Source: Blattabacterium cuenoti (lineage in GTDB: Bacteria; Bacteroidota; Bacteroidia; Flavobacteriales; Blattabacteriaceae). From it: a stretch of DNA of 64,000 bases. Positions 46,477-54,930 of the stretch are shown here, piece after piece. Position numbers and translations under genes: made by a program. The DNA is taken from the NCBI RefSeq assembly GCF_014251555.1, contig NZ_CP059190.1, positions 463,522-527,521 on the forward strand, in the 5' to 3' direction. Within the stretch, counting starts at the first letter, position 1; each line of letters starts with the position of its first letter. Under the pieces are notes generated by a model. That model saw only the letters and a list, made by a program, of their open reading frames with translations. It did not search any database and was not told where the DNA came from.

Positions 46477-48594
46477 ATGTCTCTAAATAGTTCTCAACGG
46501 GAAATTATAGAAACTATCAATGGACCTATCCTCGTTCTTGCTGGAGCAGGATCTGGGAAAACTCGTGTAATTACATATCGTATTGTTCATATGATTCAAA
46601 ATATAGGAATCAGTCCTTCTAATATATTGGCTTTAACTTTCACTAAAAAGGCTGCTAAAGAAATGAAATATAGAATTTCTAATATGATGGATCAAAAAAA
46701 TATGAATCAAATCACATTGGGAACTTTTCATTCCATCTTTTCTATTCTTTTGAGAAAAGAATCTCATTGGTTAGGATACAAACCAAATTATACTATTTAT
46801 GATCAGAAAGATTCAGAAAATGTGATAAAAAAAATATTAGAGGATATTAATTTGGATATTTCTTTGACTCCTAAAGAAATAAGAAGAATAATATCTGAAT
46901 ACAAAAATAACTTATACATCAATAAAAAAAATCATAGAGAATCAGAATGTTTAGTTAAAATATATAAATCTTACACCAAACGTTGTTTACAAGCAGATGC
47001 ATTAGATTTTGATGATATTTTGTTACATACTAATCATTTATTCTCTCATTTTCCAAATGTCCTACGAAAATACCAAGATAAATTTAAATACATATTAATT
47101 GATGAATATCAAGACACGAATTTATCTCAAAATGCAATCATAAAAAGTTTAGCCTATCAGCATCAAAACCTTTTTGTAGTAGGAGATGATGCTCAAAGTA
47201 TTTATGCTTTTCGTGGTGCAAATATTTCAAATATTTTAAATTTTCATCTTGATTATAAGAATGCTAAAATTTTTCGTCTAGAGCAAAATTATCGTTCTAC
47301 TAATCACATAGTTCAAGCTTCTAATAATATTATCTCTTTCAACAAAAATCAAATTTTAAAAAAAATATGGACAAACAATGAAAAAGGAGAGAAAGTAAAA
47401 ATATATTGTGCTTCTTCCGAAAAAGAAGAAGCACAATATATTGCTTATTCTATTCTTTCAATCAAAGAAAAAACAAAATATCATTATAAAAACTTCGCTA
47501 TTCTTTATAGAGCAAATGTTCAATCGAATATTATAGAATATGCACTGAAAGATAAAAATATACCTTATAAGATCTATGGATCCATTTCATTTGAAAAACG
47601 AAAAGAAATCAGAGATTTATTGGCTTATTTTAGGATCATTACCAATTCAAATGATGAAGAATCTTTATTACGCATTCTTAAAAAAGAAAATAAAAAAACT
47701 ATCAAAACCGTATTAGATTTATCTAAAAAGATAAAAATAACAGTTTACAAAATAATAAAAAATATAGATAACTATCAATTGAATATAAACAAAAAAACAA
47801 AAAACAAACTTAAAAACTTAATTTTTTCAATAGAAAAGTTTCGTATAAAGATAGATAAAAAAGATGCATATACAATAGCAAAAGAGATTGTGAATTTCTT
47901 ATTATTAGAAGATTCTAAAAATTACAAAAATGAAGATTTCCAATATATACTTAATAATATATTTTGTTACGTGAACGAACAGAAAAAATTAATAAATAAT
48001 GGAGACATTAGTTTATCTGGATTTTTACAATATTTTTATTTGGAAATTGATGAAGATATGAATCATGATAAAAATGAAGAAAATAAGGTTTCATTAATGA
48101 CGGTTCATTTATCTAAAGGATTAGAATTTTCTATTGTTTTTATTGCAGGATTAGAAGAAAATCTATTCCCTTCAAAATCCAGTTTTTTAGACAACAAAAA
48201 AATAGAAGAAGAACGTCGTTTATTCTATGTTGCTTTAACTAGGGCTCAAAAAAGAGCTGTGCTTACTTATGCTAAATCTAGATTCTTATGGGGAAAAAGA
48301 AAAAAGAATATTCCTAGTCGTTTTATTGATGAACTGGATAAAAATTTTCTTGATATAGAAAATCAGAATTCTATATCTTCAGAAAAAAAAGAAATAAATT
48401 CTCTAGTAAATCACAAACATTATGAAGAAAAAGATTTCAAAATAGGAATAAGAGTTTTTCACAAAAATTTTGGAATTGGTTTAATTTTAGATTTACAAAA
48501 TGAAAATAAAATAGCTTTAATTAAATTTAGAAAATCGGGAGAAAAAAGAATACTAATCAAATTAGCATTAGATAAGTTAATTATTTATTCATAA
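46477..48594 (+). CDS. UvrD/PcrA-type superfamily 1 DNA helicase
   Basis: 3'-5' helicase of nucleotide-excision and mismatch repair, 705 aa. Walker A AGAGSGKT (22-29), LTFTKKAAKEMK (motif Ia), LGTFHSIF, Walker B LIDEYQDTN, VVGDDAQSIYAFRGA (III), LEQNYRSTNHI (IV), MTVHLSKGLEFSIVFI (V) and RRLFYVALTRAQK (VI) are all present. The C-terminus (GIRVFHKNFGIG) has the Tudor-like RNA-polymerase-binding tail of PcrA/UvrD. It is slightly shorter than usual. A perfect 18-bp inverted repeat lies at 47400-47442. Starts 12 bases after recG. Confidence 0.95.
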   Translation: MSLNSSQREIIETINGPILVLAGAGSGKTRVITYRIVHMIQNIGISPSNILALTFTKKAAKEMKYRISNMMDQKNMNQITLGTFHSIFSILLRKESHWLGYKPNYTIYDQKDSENVIKKILEDINLDISLTPKEIRRIISEYKNNLYINKKNHRESECLVKIYKSYTKRCLQADALDFDDILLHTNHLFSHFPNVLRKYQDKFKYILIDEYQDTNLSQNAIIKSLAYQHQNLFVVGDDAQSIYAFRGANISNILNFHLDYKNAKIFRLEQNYRSTNHIVQASNNIISFNKNQILKKIWTNNEKGEKVKIYCASSEKEEAQYIAYSILSIKEKTKYHYKNFAILYRANVQSNIIEYALKDKNIPYKIYGSISFEKRKEIRDLLAYFRIITNSNDEESLLRILKKENKKTIKTVLDLSKKIKITVYKIIKNIDNYQLNINKKTKNKLKNLIFSIEKFRIKIDKKDAYTIAKEIVNFLLLEDSKNYKNEDFQYILNNIFCYVNEQKKLINNGDISLSGFLQYFYLEIDEDMNHDKNEENKVSLMTVHLSKGLEFSIVFIAGLEENLFPSKSSFLDNKKIEEERRLFYVALTRAQKRAVLTYAKSRFLWGKRKKNIPSRFIDELDKNFLDIENQNSISSEKKEINSLVNHKHYEEKDFKIGIRVFHKNFGIGLILDLQNENKIALIKFRKSGEKRILIKLALDKLIIYS
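47400..47442. repeat. Perfect 18-bp inverted repeat inside the uvrD/pcrA gene
   Basis: AATATATTGTGCTTCTTC (47400-47417) is exactly complementary to GAAGAAGCACAATATATT (47425-47442), with a 7-base loop CGAAAAA. The stem encodes residues around IYCASSEKEEAQYI. It has no following T-run in either direction, so it is not an ordinary terminator. Confidence 0.85.
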
Positions 48595-48613
48595 CGATAT
48601 TGATAGATAGATT

Positions 48614-49624
48614 ATGGATGATTCAAAAAAAATTAAACTGAATTTTAATTTACAAAAATTAATTTGTTTTGTAGCTATTGTTTTCTTTTTAATCAAATTA
48701 ATTACTTGGTATATGACATCTTCACTTTCCATATTTAGTGACGCAATGGAAAGTTTAATCAATATAATTAGTGGATTTATTGGATTATGTAGTCTTTATA
48801 TATCTTCTTTACCTAAAGATCAAAATCATCCATATGGTCATGGGAAAATAGAGTTTATATCAACTGCGATAGAAGGAGTTTTAATTTTTATTGTAGGGAT
48901 AACAATTTTTATAAACACTTTTGTACGTGTTAAACATCATATGCACGAAGTTCTTTTATCTAGATTAGATTATGGAGTGATTTTAATGTCTTTTACTGCT
49001 ATTATTAACTATTTTTTAGGATTTTTAGCGTGTAAAATAGGACATAGAAATGGAGCTTTAACATTGATAGCCAGCGGAAAACATCTTCAAATCGATACCT
49101 ATTCTACTTTTGGGATTGTTGTAGGACTAATTTTATTAAATATCACTAAATGGATATGGATAGATCCTATTATTTCTATTATTTTTTCATTCGTAATTTT
49201 GTATACGGGATTAAAATTATTAAGAAATGCTACAGCTGGAATTATGGATGAATCCGATAAAAAACTTTTAAAAAAGTTGTCTTTTTATCTCAATGAAAAA
49301 AGGCATGTTCATTGGATAGATCTTCATCATTTAAAAGTTATTAAATACGGTAGTGCTTTGCATGTTGATTGTCATCTAACCGTTCCATGGTTCTTTAATA
49401 TAAAAGAGGCAAATCAAGAAGTCAATAAATTGACTCAATTAACTAAAAATGAATTCGGATCTAAAGTAGAATTATCTGTTCATGTAGAAGCTTGTTCCAA
49501 TAATCATTGCATATTTTGTTTTAATCATTCATGCAAAGTCAGACAAAATTTTTTCCAAAAAAAAATTCTTTGGACTTTAGATAAAACATCATATTATAAT
49601 AATAAAAACACTAAATCTTCTTAG
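48614..49624 (+). CDS. Cation diffusion facilitator family transporter
   Basis: Proton-driven efflux of divalent metals (Zn, Co, Fe or Mn) across the inner membrane. The 336 aa protein has six hydrophobic helices in the first ~215 residues, with the metal-site pattern SDAMESLIN in helix 2, HPYGHGKIEFIST after it, and GKHLQIDTYSTFGIV (HxxxD-type) in helix 5. The C-terminal domain (VHWIDLHHLKVIKYGSALH, DCHLTV) is the cytosolic CDF dimer domain. Its cysteine/histidine-rich end (ACSNNHCIFCFNHSC) might bind metal. Metal specificity cannot be read with confidence. Confidence 0.92.
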   Translation: MDDSKKIKLNFNLQKLICFVAIVFFLIKLITWYMTSSLSIFSDAMESLINIISGFIGLCSLYISSLPKDQNHPYGHGKIEFISTAIEGVLIFIVGITIFINTFVRVKHHMHEVLLSRLDYGVILMSFTAIINYFLGFLACKIGHRNGALTLIASGKHLQIDTYSTFGIVVGLILLNITKWIWIDPIISIIFSFVILYTGLKLLRNATAGIMDESDKKLLKKLSFYLNEKRHVHWIDLHHLKVIKYGSALHVDCHLTVPWFFNIKEANQEVNKLTQLTKNEFGSKVELSVHVEACSNNHCIFCFNHSCKVRQNFFQKKILWTLDKTSYYNNKNTKSS

Positions 49625-49643
49625 ATCTTTAAACATAAACAAT

Positions 49644-50252
49644 ATGGAATATAACACTAATCGTTTCAAATTGGTGATACCAGAATATGGTAGAAACATT
49701 CATAAAATGATAGACTATGCAATTCAAATAAAAAATAGAAAAAAAAGAAATCGTTGTGCATGGAGTATTATAAAATTAATGACAGATTCTACTCATCCTA
49801 GGTTCAACAAATCAATTCCTTATTTTCAACATAAATTGTGGAACCAATTATTTATTATGTCTAATTATCAATTAGATATTGATCCTCCTTTTCCTAAACC
49901 AAATCCAGGGAAAATAAAAGTTTTCTCTTATAAAAAAGTAGTATATCCTGAATATTTAACTAATTTTAGATATTATGGAAAAATAATTAGAAACATGATA
50001 CATGTAGCAATCCATTGTAAAAATCAACAAAAAAAAGAAGGATTGTTTTATGCAATAGCTAATACAATGAAGAAAAATTATTTGAGATGGAATAAAAATA
50101 TAGTAGAAGACGATATAATATTTAAAGATTTAAAAGAACTTTCTAAAGGAAAGATATGTTTAATGAATACAGACCCATTGCTACAATGTTCTCATATTTT
50201 GAGGTCTAAGAGAAAAAAAGGATTAAAAAAACAAAAAGAAAAAGTTGTATAA
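49644..50252 (+). CDS. DUF4290 family protein
   Basis: A Bacteroidota family of unknown function. The 202 aa sequence starts MEYNTNRFKLVIPEYGRNI and has HKMIDYAIQIKNRKKRNRCA, HKLWNQLFIMS and YYGKIIRNMIHVAIHCK, matching the family pattern (recalled, not searched). No membrane segment or catalytic motif is evident; it is mostly helical and basic at the end. It lies directly before murA with a 2-base gap, an arrangement common in relatives (from memory), suggesting a link to envelope growth that is unproven. Confidence 0.85.
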   Translation: MEYNTNRFKLVIPEYGRNIHKMIDYAIQIKNRKKRNRCAWSIIKLMTDSTHPRFNKSIPYFQHKLWNQLFIMSNYQLDIDPPFPKPNPGKIKVFSYKKVVYPEYLTNFRYYGKIIRNMIHVAIHCKNQQKKEGLFYAIANTMKKNYLRWNKNIVEDDIIFKDLKELSKGKICLMNTDPLLQCSHILRSKRKKGLKKQKEKVV

Positions 50253-50254
50253 TA

Positions 50255-51571
50255 ATGGGAATTTTTAAAATTAAAGGAGGATTACCTTTAAAAGGAGAAA
50301 TAAAACCACAAGGTGCTAAAAATGAGTCTTTACAGGTTTTATGTTCCGTATTATTAACTTCAGATAAATTAAGAATAAAAAATATTCCAGAAATAGGGGA
50401 TGTCAAATGTTTAATGCAAATCCTTAAAGATTTGGGAGTTGTGATAAATAAAAATGATATTGGAGATTATACTTTTCAAGCAAAAAACATCAATATTGAA
50501 TATTTAAACACAAAAAAATTCCGTGAATACGGAAAATCAATTAGAGGGTCCATTATGATAGCAGGACCTTTACTTGCTAGATTTGGAAAAGTTTGTATTC
50601 CGATCCCTGGGGGAGATAGAATAGGAAGACGACGTTTGGATCCTCATTTAACAGGATTAAAATCATTAGGAAGTCATATATGTTATCATCATGAATACAA
50701 ATACTTTAATCTGCATACAAATAATAAAATTTTGACCGGATGTTATATTTTAATGGAAGAAGCTTCTGTGACTGGAACAGCTAATATTATAATGGCTGCA
50801 ACTTTAGCTAAAGGTAAAACTACTATTTATAATGCTGCTTGTGAGCCCTATATTCAACAATTATGCAAATTATTAAAAAAAATGGGTGCTAAAATAACAG
50901 GAATAGGATCTAACTTGATTCATATAACCGGAGTGAAAGAACTAGGAGGATCTTGTACACACACCATATTACCGGATATGGTAGAAATAGGAAGTTGGAT
51001 AGGTTTAGCTGCTATTACTTGTTCTGAAATTCGAATTAAAAATGTTAGTTGGAAAAATTTAGGGATCATTCCAAAAACATTCCAAAAAATGGGGATCAAA
51101 TTAGAAAAAGAAAAAGATGATATTTATATCCCATCACAAGAATCTTATCAAATTAAAAAATTATTAAATAATGCGATATTAACAATATCTGATTCTCCAT
51201 GGCCTGGGTTAACTCCAGATTTATTAAGTATTTTGACTGTGGTTGCTACTCAAGCTAAAGGAAGTGTTCTAATTCATCAAAAAATGTTCGAAAGTAGATT
51301 ATTTTTTGTCGATAAACTTATTGAAATGGGAGCGCAAATCATATTATGTGATCCTCATAGAGCAACTGTTATTGGATTAAATCATCAATCTCATTTACGA
51401 GGAGCCATACTAAACTCTCCAGATATAAGAGCAGGAATATCTCTTTTGATCGCTGCACTTTCTGCTAAAGGAACTAGTCTCATTAAAAACATAGAACAAA
51501 TAGATAGAGGATATGAAAATATAGATCAAAGATTACGCATTTTGGGTGCAAATATTTTAAGAATGGAGTAA
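50255..51571 (+). CDS. murA: UDP-N-acetylglucosamine 1-carboxyvinyltransferase
   Basis: First committed step of peptidoglycan synthesis: transfers enolpyruvate from PEP to UDP-GlcNAc. The 438 aa protein has PQGAKNESLQVLC (Lys22/Asn23), RGSIMIAGPLLARFG and the active loop PGGDRIGRRRLDPHLTG. At the position of the usual catalytic Cys (Cys115 of E. coli) stands Asp121, a change known from naturally fosfomycin-resistant MurA enzymes and typical of Bacteroidota. SPDIRAGISLLIAAL and RGYENIDQRL at the end are standard. Confidence 0.96.
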   Translation: MGIFKIKGGLPLKGEIKPQGAKNESLQVLCSVLLTSDKLRIKNIPEIGDVKCLMQILKDLGVVINKNDIGDYTFQAKNINIEYLNTKKFREYGKSIRGSIMIAGPLLARFGKVCIPIPGGDRIGRRRLDPHLTGLKSLGSHICYHHEYKYFNLHTNNKILTGCYILMEEASVTGTANIIMAATLAKGKTTIYNAACEPYIQQLCKLLKKMGAKITGIGSNLIHITGVKELGGSCTHTILPDMVEIGSWIGLAAITCSEIRIKNVSWKNLGIIPKTFQKMGIKLEKEKDDIYIPSQESYQIKKLLNNAILTISDSPWPGLTPDLLSILTVVATQAKGSVLIHQKMFESRLFFVDKLIEMGAQIILCDPHRATVIGLNHQSHLRGAILNSPDIRAGISLLIAALSAKGTSLIKNIEQIDRGYENIDQRLRILGANILRME

Positions 51572-51617
51572 AAAAACGTTATCAATTTATGTCATACCAA
51601 AAAAAATAAAATATTGT

Positions 51618-51640
51618 ATTTTTTATGCATCATAAAAAAT
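51618..51640 (+). terminator. Possible terminator hairpin after murA
   Basis: ATTTTTTATG and CATAAAAAAT form a perfect 10-bp, A/T-rich stem with a 3-base loop, 46 bases after the murA stop. The following bases are T-rich but not a clean T-run. It lies in the 172-base gap before greA, where nothing else was recognised. Confidence 0.35.
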
Positions 51641-51743
51641 TTGATATTGTCTTTTGTTTATAAAATCACATAACTTTATGTTTCATATCATCTAATAAAC
51701 AGATAAATGAAAAAGATCCGGAAAAAAATAATAATGAAAAATT

Positions 51744-52226
51744 ATGGAAAAATTTGAATATATAACTAAAGAAGGATTAAAAAAATTGCAAAAAGAAATC
51801 GAACGACTAGAAAATATAGAACGTCCAAAAATATCTATGCAAATCGCAGAAGCAAGAGATAAAGGGGATCTTTCAGAAAATGCAGAATATGATGCGATAA
51901 AAGAAGCACAAGGATTCTTGGAAATGAATATAGCTAAGTTAAAAAAAAAATTATCCAACGCACGTATTATAGACGGTTCACAAATAAATAGAACTAGAGT
52001 TTCTATTCTTTCTACAGTAAGAGTGAAAAATTTAACTTATGGTGGAGAACAAATATACACTTTAGTTCCAGAAGGAGAAGCTGATTTGAAATCAGGTAAA
52101 ATATCCATCAATACTCCTATATCTACAGGACTACTTGGGAAGCAAGTAGGACAAATTGCTCATATTAAATTGCCTAATAAAATGATACTTGATTATGAAA
52201 TTTTAGAAATAGCATTTAGTGAATAA
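51744..52226 (+). CDS. greA: Transcription elongation factor GreA
   Basis: Enters the RNA polymerase secondary channel and stimulates transcript cleavage in backtracked complexes. The 160 aa protein has the coiled-coil with acidic tip ARDKGDLSENAEYDAIKEAQ, and the C-terminal FKBP-like domain (LVPEGEADLKSGKISINTPI, LLGKQVGQIAHIKLP). The stop overlaps the start of the HIT gene by 8 bases. Confidence 0.96.
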   Translation: MEKFEYITKEGLKKLQKEIERLENIERPKISMQIAEARDKGDLSENAEYDAIKEAQGFLEMNIAKLKKKLSNARIIDGSQINRTRVSILSTVRVKNLTYGGEQIYTLVPEGEADLKSGKISINTPISTGLLGKQVGQIAHIKLPNKMILDYEILEIAFSE

Positions 52227-52623
52227 TAACATTTTTCATAAAATAATTAATGACGAAATTTCTGCTTATAAAGTAGCAGAAAATTCTGATCATTTAGCTT
52301 TTTTAGATATTCATCCTATTAAAATAGGACATACTTTAGTAATTCCCAAAAAAAGCAATAGAGATAAAATTTTTTCTCTTCCTGAAAAAGAATTTATCTC
52401 TGTTATGTCTTTCACGAGAAAAGTAGCTGTCGGTATAGAAAAAATTATTCCTTGCAATCGTGTAGGTATATTTGTTATGGGATTCGAAATACCTCATGTT
52501 CACGTTCACCTCATTCCTATGGATCAAGAAAGCGATGGTAATTTCTATAAAAAAAGAATAATTTTATCTGCAAGAAAATTTCAAATTTTGTCCGAAAAAA
52601 TAAAAAAATCTATTAATATATAA
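52219..52623 (+). CDS. HIT-family nucleotide hydrolase/transferase
   Basis: Histidine-triad protein of 134 aa. N-terminal FHKIINDEISAYKVAE and FLDIHPIKIGHTLVIPKK match the HINT branch, and the triad is HVHVHLIP near residue 95. HINT enzymes hydrolyse adenosine phosphoramidates; the physiological substrate is unknown. GTG start at 52219 lies inside greA and gives the expected N-terminus, so the two are probably translationally coupled. Convergent with coaX, 5 bases apart. Confidence 0.92.
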   Translation: MNNNIFHKIINDEISAYKVAENSDHLAFLDIHPIKIGHTLVIPKKSNRDKIFSLPEKEFISVMSFTRKVAVGIEKIIPCNRVGIFVMGFEIPHVHVHLIPMDQESDGNFYKKRIILSARKFQILSEKIKKSINI

Positions 52624-52628
52624 TTTCA

Positions 52629-53399
52629 TCAATGATTCCAATGAAATAAAATTTTTAAGCCTTTTATTGTATGCAATTTATCTTTAAGATGAATTTTTTT
52701 TGTTAAAGGTGTATAAATATGGGAGAGACCCCCAGTTGCAATCACAAAACAATTTGTTTTCAACTCTTTATTGACTCTATTAATTAATCCTTCAACCATA
52801 CTTAAGTACCCATAAATAATTCCACTTTGAATACATGTTTCTGTATACTGTCCCAGTATGCTAGGAGGTTTCTTTAATTCAATTTGTGATAATTGAGCAG
52901 TGTTTCCAATTAATGCTGTTAAAGAGCTATTTACTCCCGGAGCAATAATAACACCTTGAAGATTTCCATATTTATCAATACAAGTTAAACTTAATGCAGT
53001 TCCAAAATCTATTACTAAAGTAGTATTTTCATTATTATATAATGTATATGCAGCTATAGCATTGGCATATAGATCTGTTCCTAATTGATGAGAAGAATGT
53101 TTTATAGGAGAGGCTGAATATCTATCTACTATTAGAGGTTTGATTTTATGTATTTCATATAAAGATTGTTCTACAATGTTTGTAAGTGGAGGGACTACTG
53201 ATCCTATTACAATATTTTGTATTAAGTTATAGAAAATACCATATTGTTGATATATATTCCTAAATAATAAAATATATTCATCTAATGATCTATGTGGATT
53301 ACTATTAATAATCCACGAACAATTACATTTTAAATTATAATTATTATTAAATAATCCAAAACGAAGACTTGAATTTCCAATATTTATTGTTAACAACAT
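52629..53399 (-). CDS. coaX: Type III pantothenate kinase, conserved N-terminal Asp changed to Asn
   Basis: Phosphorylates pantothenate, the first step of CoA synthesis. The 256 aa protein has the ASKHA-fold blocks: phosphate-1 loop LTINIGNSSLRFGLF, pantothenate-side LGTDLYANAIAAYTLY, VIDFGTALSLTCID, IAPGVNSSLTAL and CFVIATGGLSHIY. In the family the first block reads DxGNT/S with an acidic residue required for catalysis; here position 6 is Asn (codon AAT). The other two conserved aspartates (GTD, VID) are present. Otherwise the protein is full length and well conserved. Confidence 0.9.
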   Translation of the reverse strand: MLLTINIGNSSLRFGLFNNNYNLKCNCSWIINSNPHRSLDEYILLFRNIYQQYGIFYNLIQNIVIGSVVPPLTNIVEQSLYEIHKIKPLIVDRYSASPIKHSSHQLGTDLYANAIAAYTLYNNENTTLVIDFGTALSLTCIDKYGNLQGVIIAPGVNSSLTALIGNTAQLSQIELKKPPSILGQYTETCIQSGIIYGYLSMVEGLINRVNKELKTNCFVIATGGLSHIYTPLTKKIHLKDKLHTIKGLKILFHWNH

Positions 53400-53521
53400 G
53401 ATTCATTCCATTTTTTGAAAACGTATTTTGAATCAAACAATTGTTTTTTCACAATTTATTATATCTATAAAAAATTTTACTTTATAAAAGTATTGTATTT
53501 AATTTTCATAGTTTTTATCAT

Positions 53522-54328
53522 ATGTGCATAGATAATATCTACAAAAAAACAAATTTAAAAATAGAAGGAAAAGGAGTACCAATCGTACTATTACATGGAT
53601 TTATGGAAAGTTTAGAAATATGGAATTATATATATTCCGACATTTCTAATAAATATAAAGTTCTTTCAATTGATTTACCAGGTCATGGTAAAAGTTTTTT
53701 TCAATTAAATCATGATACCATTTTTACTATGGAAAGAGCTGCGGAAATTGTGAAAAAAATTGTAGAAAAAGAGAACATACAAAAAGCAGTTTTTGTTGGT
53801 CATTCTATGGGAGGCTACATTGCTTTAGCTTTAGCAGAAAAATATCCAGAAATTTTTTTGGGATTATGTTTACTTCATTCTACAGCGGAATCTGATTCTG
53901 CTGATAAAAAGAAAATTCGTATGCAATCTATACGGTTAGCAATCAATAATTATACTATTCTTGTAGACACAAGTATAAATAAATTATTTAATCTTAAAGA
54001 ATTCTCTTTTTTACAAGAAAAAATTTTTTTTGTAAAAAAAATAGCTTTATCCACTTCTGTGGATAGTGTAATTTCTTTTTTAAAAGGAATGACTGTTCGT
54101 AAAGATAGAAGATTTTTACTGAAAAAAACTAGTTTTCCGAAATTACATATAATTGGTTTATACGATTTAATTCTTGATCCAAAAAAAATTCGTGAAGAAG
54201 CTAAAAATGGAAATAAAACTAATTTCATTGAAATTCCTACAGGTCATATGGGACATATAGAAAAACCTAAAGAAATAACAAAAATATTAGAAAATTTTAT
54301 GGATCATGTGATTCTCAAAAACGATTGA
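53522..54328 (+). CDS. Alpha/beta hydrolase
   Basis: Serine hydrolase of 268 aa. Nucleophile elbow FVGHSMGGYIAL (Ser), oxyanion HGFMESLEIW, acid Asp in GLYDLILDPKKI and His in TGHMGHIEKP complete the triad. No signal peptide, so it is cytoplasmic. Closest in pattern to small esterases of the YbfF/MhpC group; substrate unknown. Its stop overlaps the open frame of the next gene. The 122-base gap upstream holds no recognised feature. Confidence 0.88.
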   Translation: MCIDNIYKKTNLKIEGKGVPIVLLHGFMESLEIWNYIYSDISNKYKVLSIDLPGHGKSFFQLNHDTIFTMERAAEIVKKIVEKENIQKAVFVGHSMGGYIALALAEKYPEIFLGLCLLHSTAESDSADKKKIRMQSIRLAINNYTILVDTSINKLFNLKEFSFLQEKIFFVKKIALSTSVDSVISFLKGMTVRKDRRFLLKKTSFPKLHIIGLYDLILDPKKIREEAKNGNKTNFIEIPTGHMGHIEKPKEITKILENFMDHVILKND

Positions 54329-54339
54329 ATTTGACAATA

Positions 54340-54930
54340 ATGAATAAAAAAAAATTGCGAAAAAAATATTTTTTTTACAGACAATCCCTATCTCAAAGGG
54401 AAGTATTTGAGAAAAGTTATGAAATTTTTTTTCAGATGAAAAAAATATTTTTTATCTGGGAAAAAAAGTATTATCATATTTTTTTACCTATACGAGAATA
54501 TAAAGAAGTGGATACATTTATTATTGTCAATTTTTTATTAAAAATAGGTAAATATATAACGATCCCCTGTTCTAATTTTCATCGAATTTCTATAGATAAT
54601 TGTTTATTTGATAAAAAAACTTTATTAAAAAAAAACAAATATGGAATTTTTGAACCTCTTTCTACACATAAATATGTAATTTCACCTTCTTTTATTGAAG
54701 TAATGTTTATTCCATTATTAATATTTGATTTAAGAGGTTATCGTATAGGTTATGGAAAAGGTTTTTATGATAGATTTATTTCTTCATGCAAAAGAAATGT
54801 TATTAAAATAGGTTTGAGTTTTTTTACTCCTATCAAGAAAATTATAGATATTCATGAAAAGGATCTATCAATAGATATAGGAATCACTCCAGATCATATT
54901 TTTTTCTTTGATGAGATTATTAAGAAATAA
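54340..54930 (+). CDS. 5-formyltetrahydrofolate cyclo-ligase
   Basis: Converts 5-formyl-THF to 5,10-methenyl-THF with ATP. From ATG 54340 it is 196 aa (open frame from TTG 54325 overlaps the hydrolase). It begins NKKKLRKKYFFYRQSLS, has FLPIREYKEVDTFIIV, and the ATP/folate motif DLRGYRIGYGKGFYDRFI. The 3' end overlaps that of rseP by 11 bases on the other strand. With folC it belongs to folate metabolism. Confidence 0.92.
   Translation: MNKKKLRKKYFFYRQSLSQREVFEKSYEIFFQMKKIFFIWEKKYYHIFLPIREYKEVDTFIIVNFLLKIGKYITIPCSNFHRISIDNCLFDKKTLLKKNKYGIFEPLSTHKYVISPSFIEVMFIPLLIFDLRGYRIGYGKGFYDRFISSCKRNVIKIGLSFFTPIKKIIDIHEKDLSIDIGITPDHIFFFDEIIKK

Noticed and set aside
47400..47442. Transcription terminator inside uvrD/pcrA
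   Set aside because: The stem is strong but has no T-run on either side, and the coding frame continues with conserved motifs.
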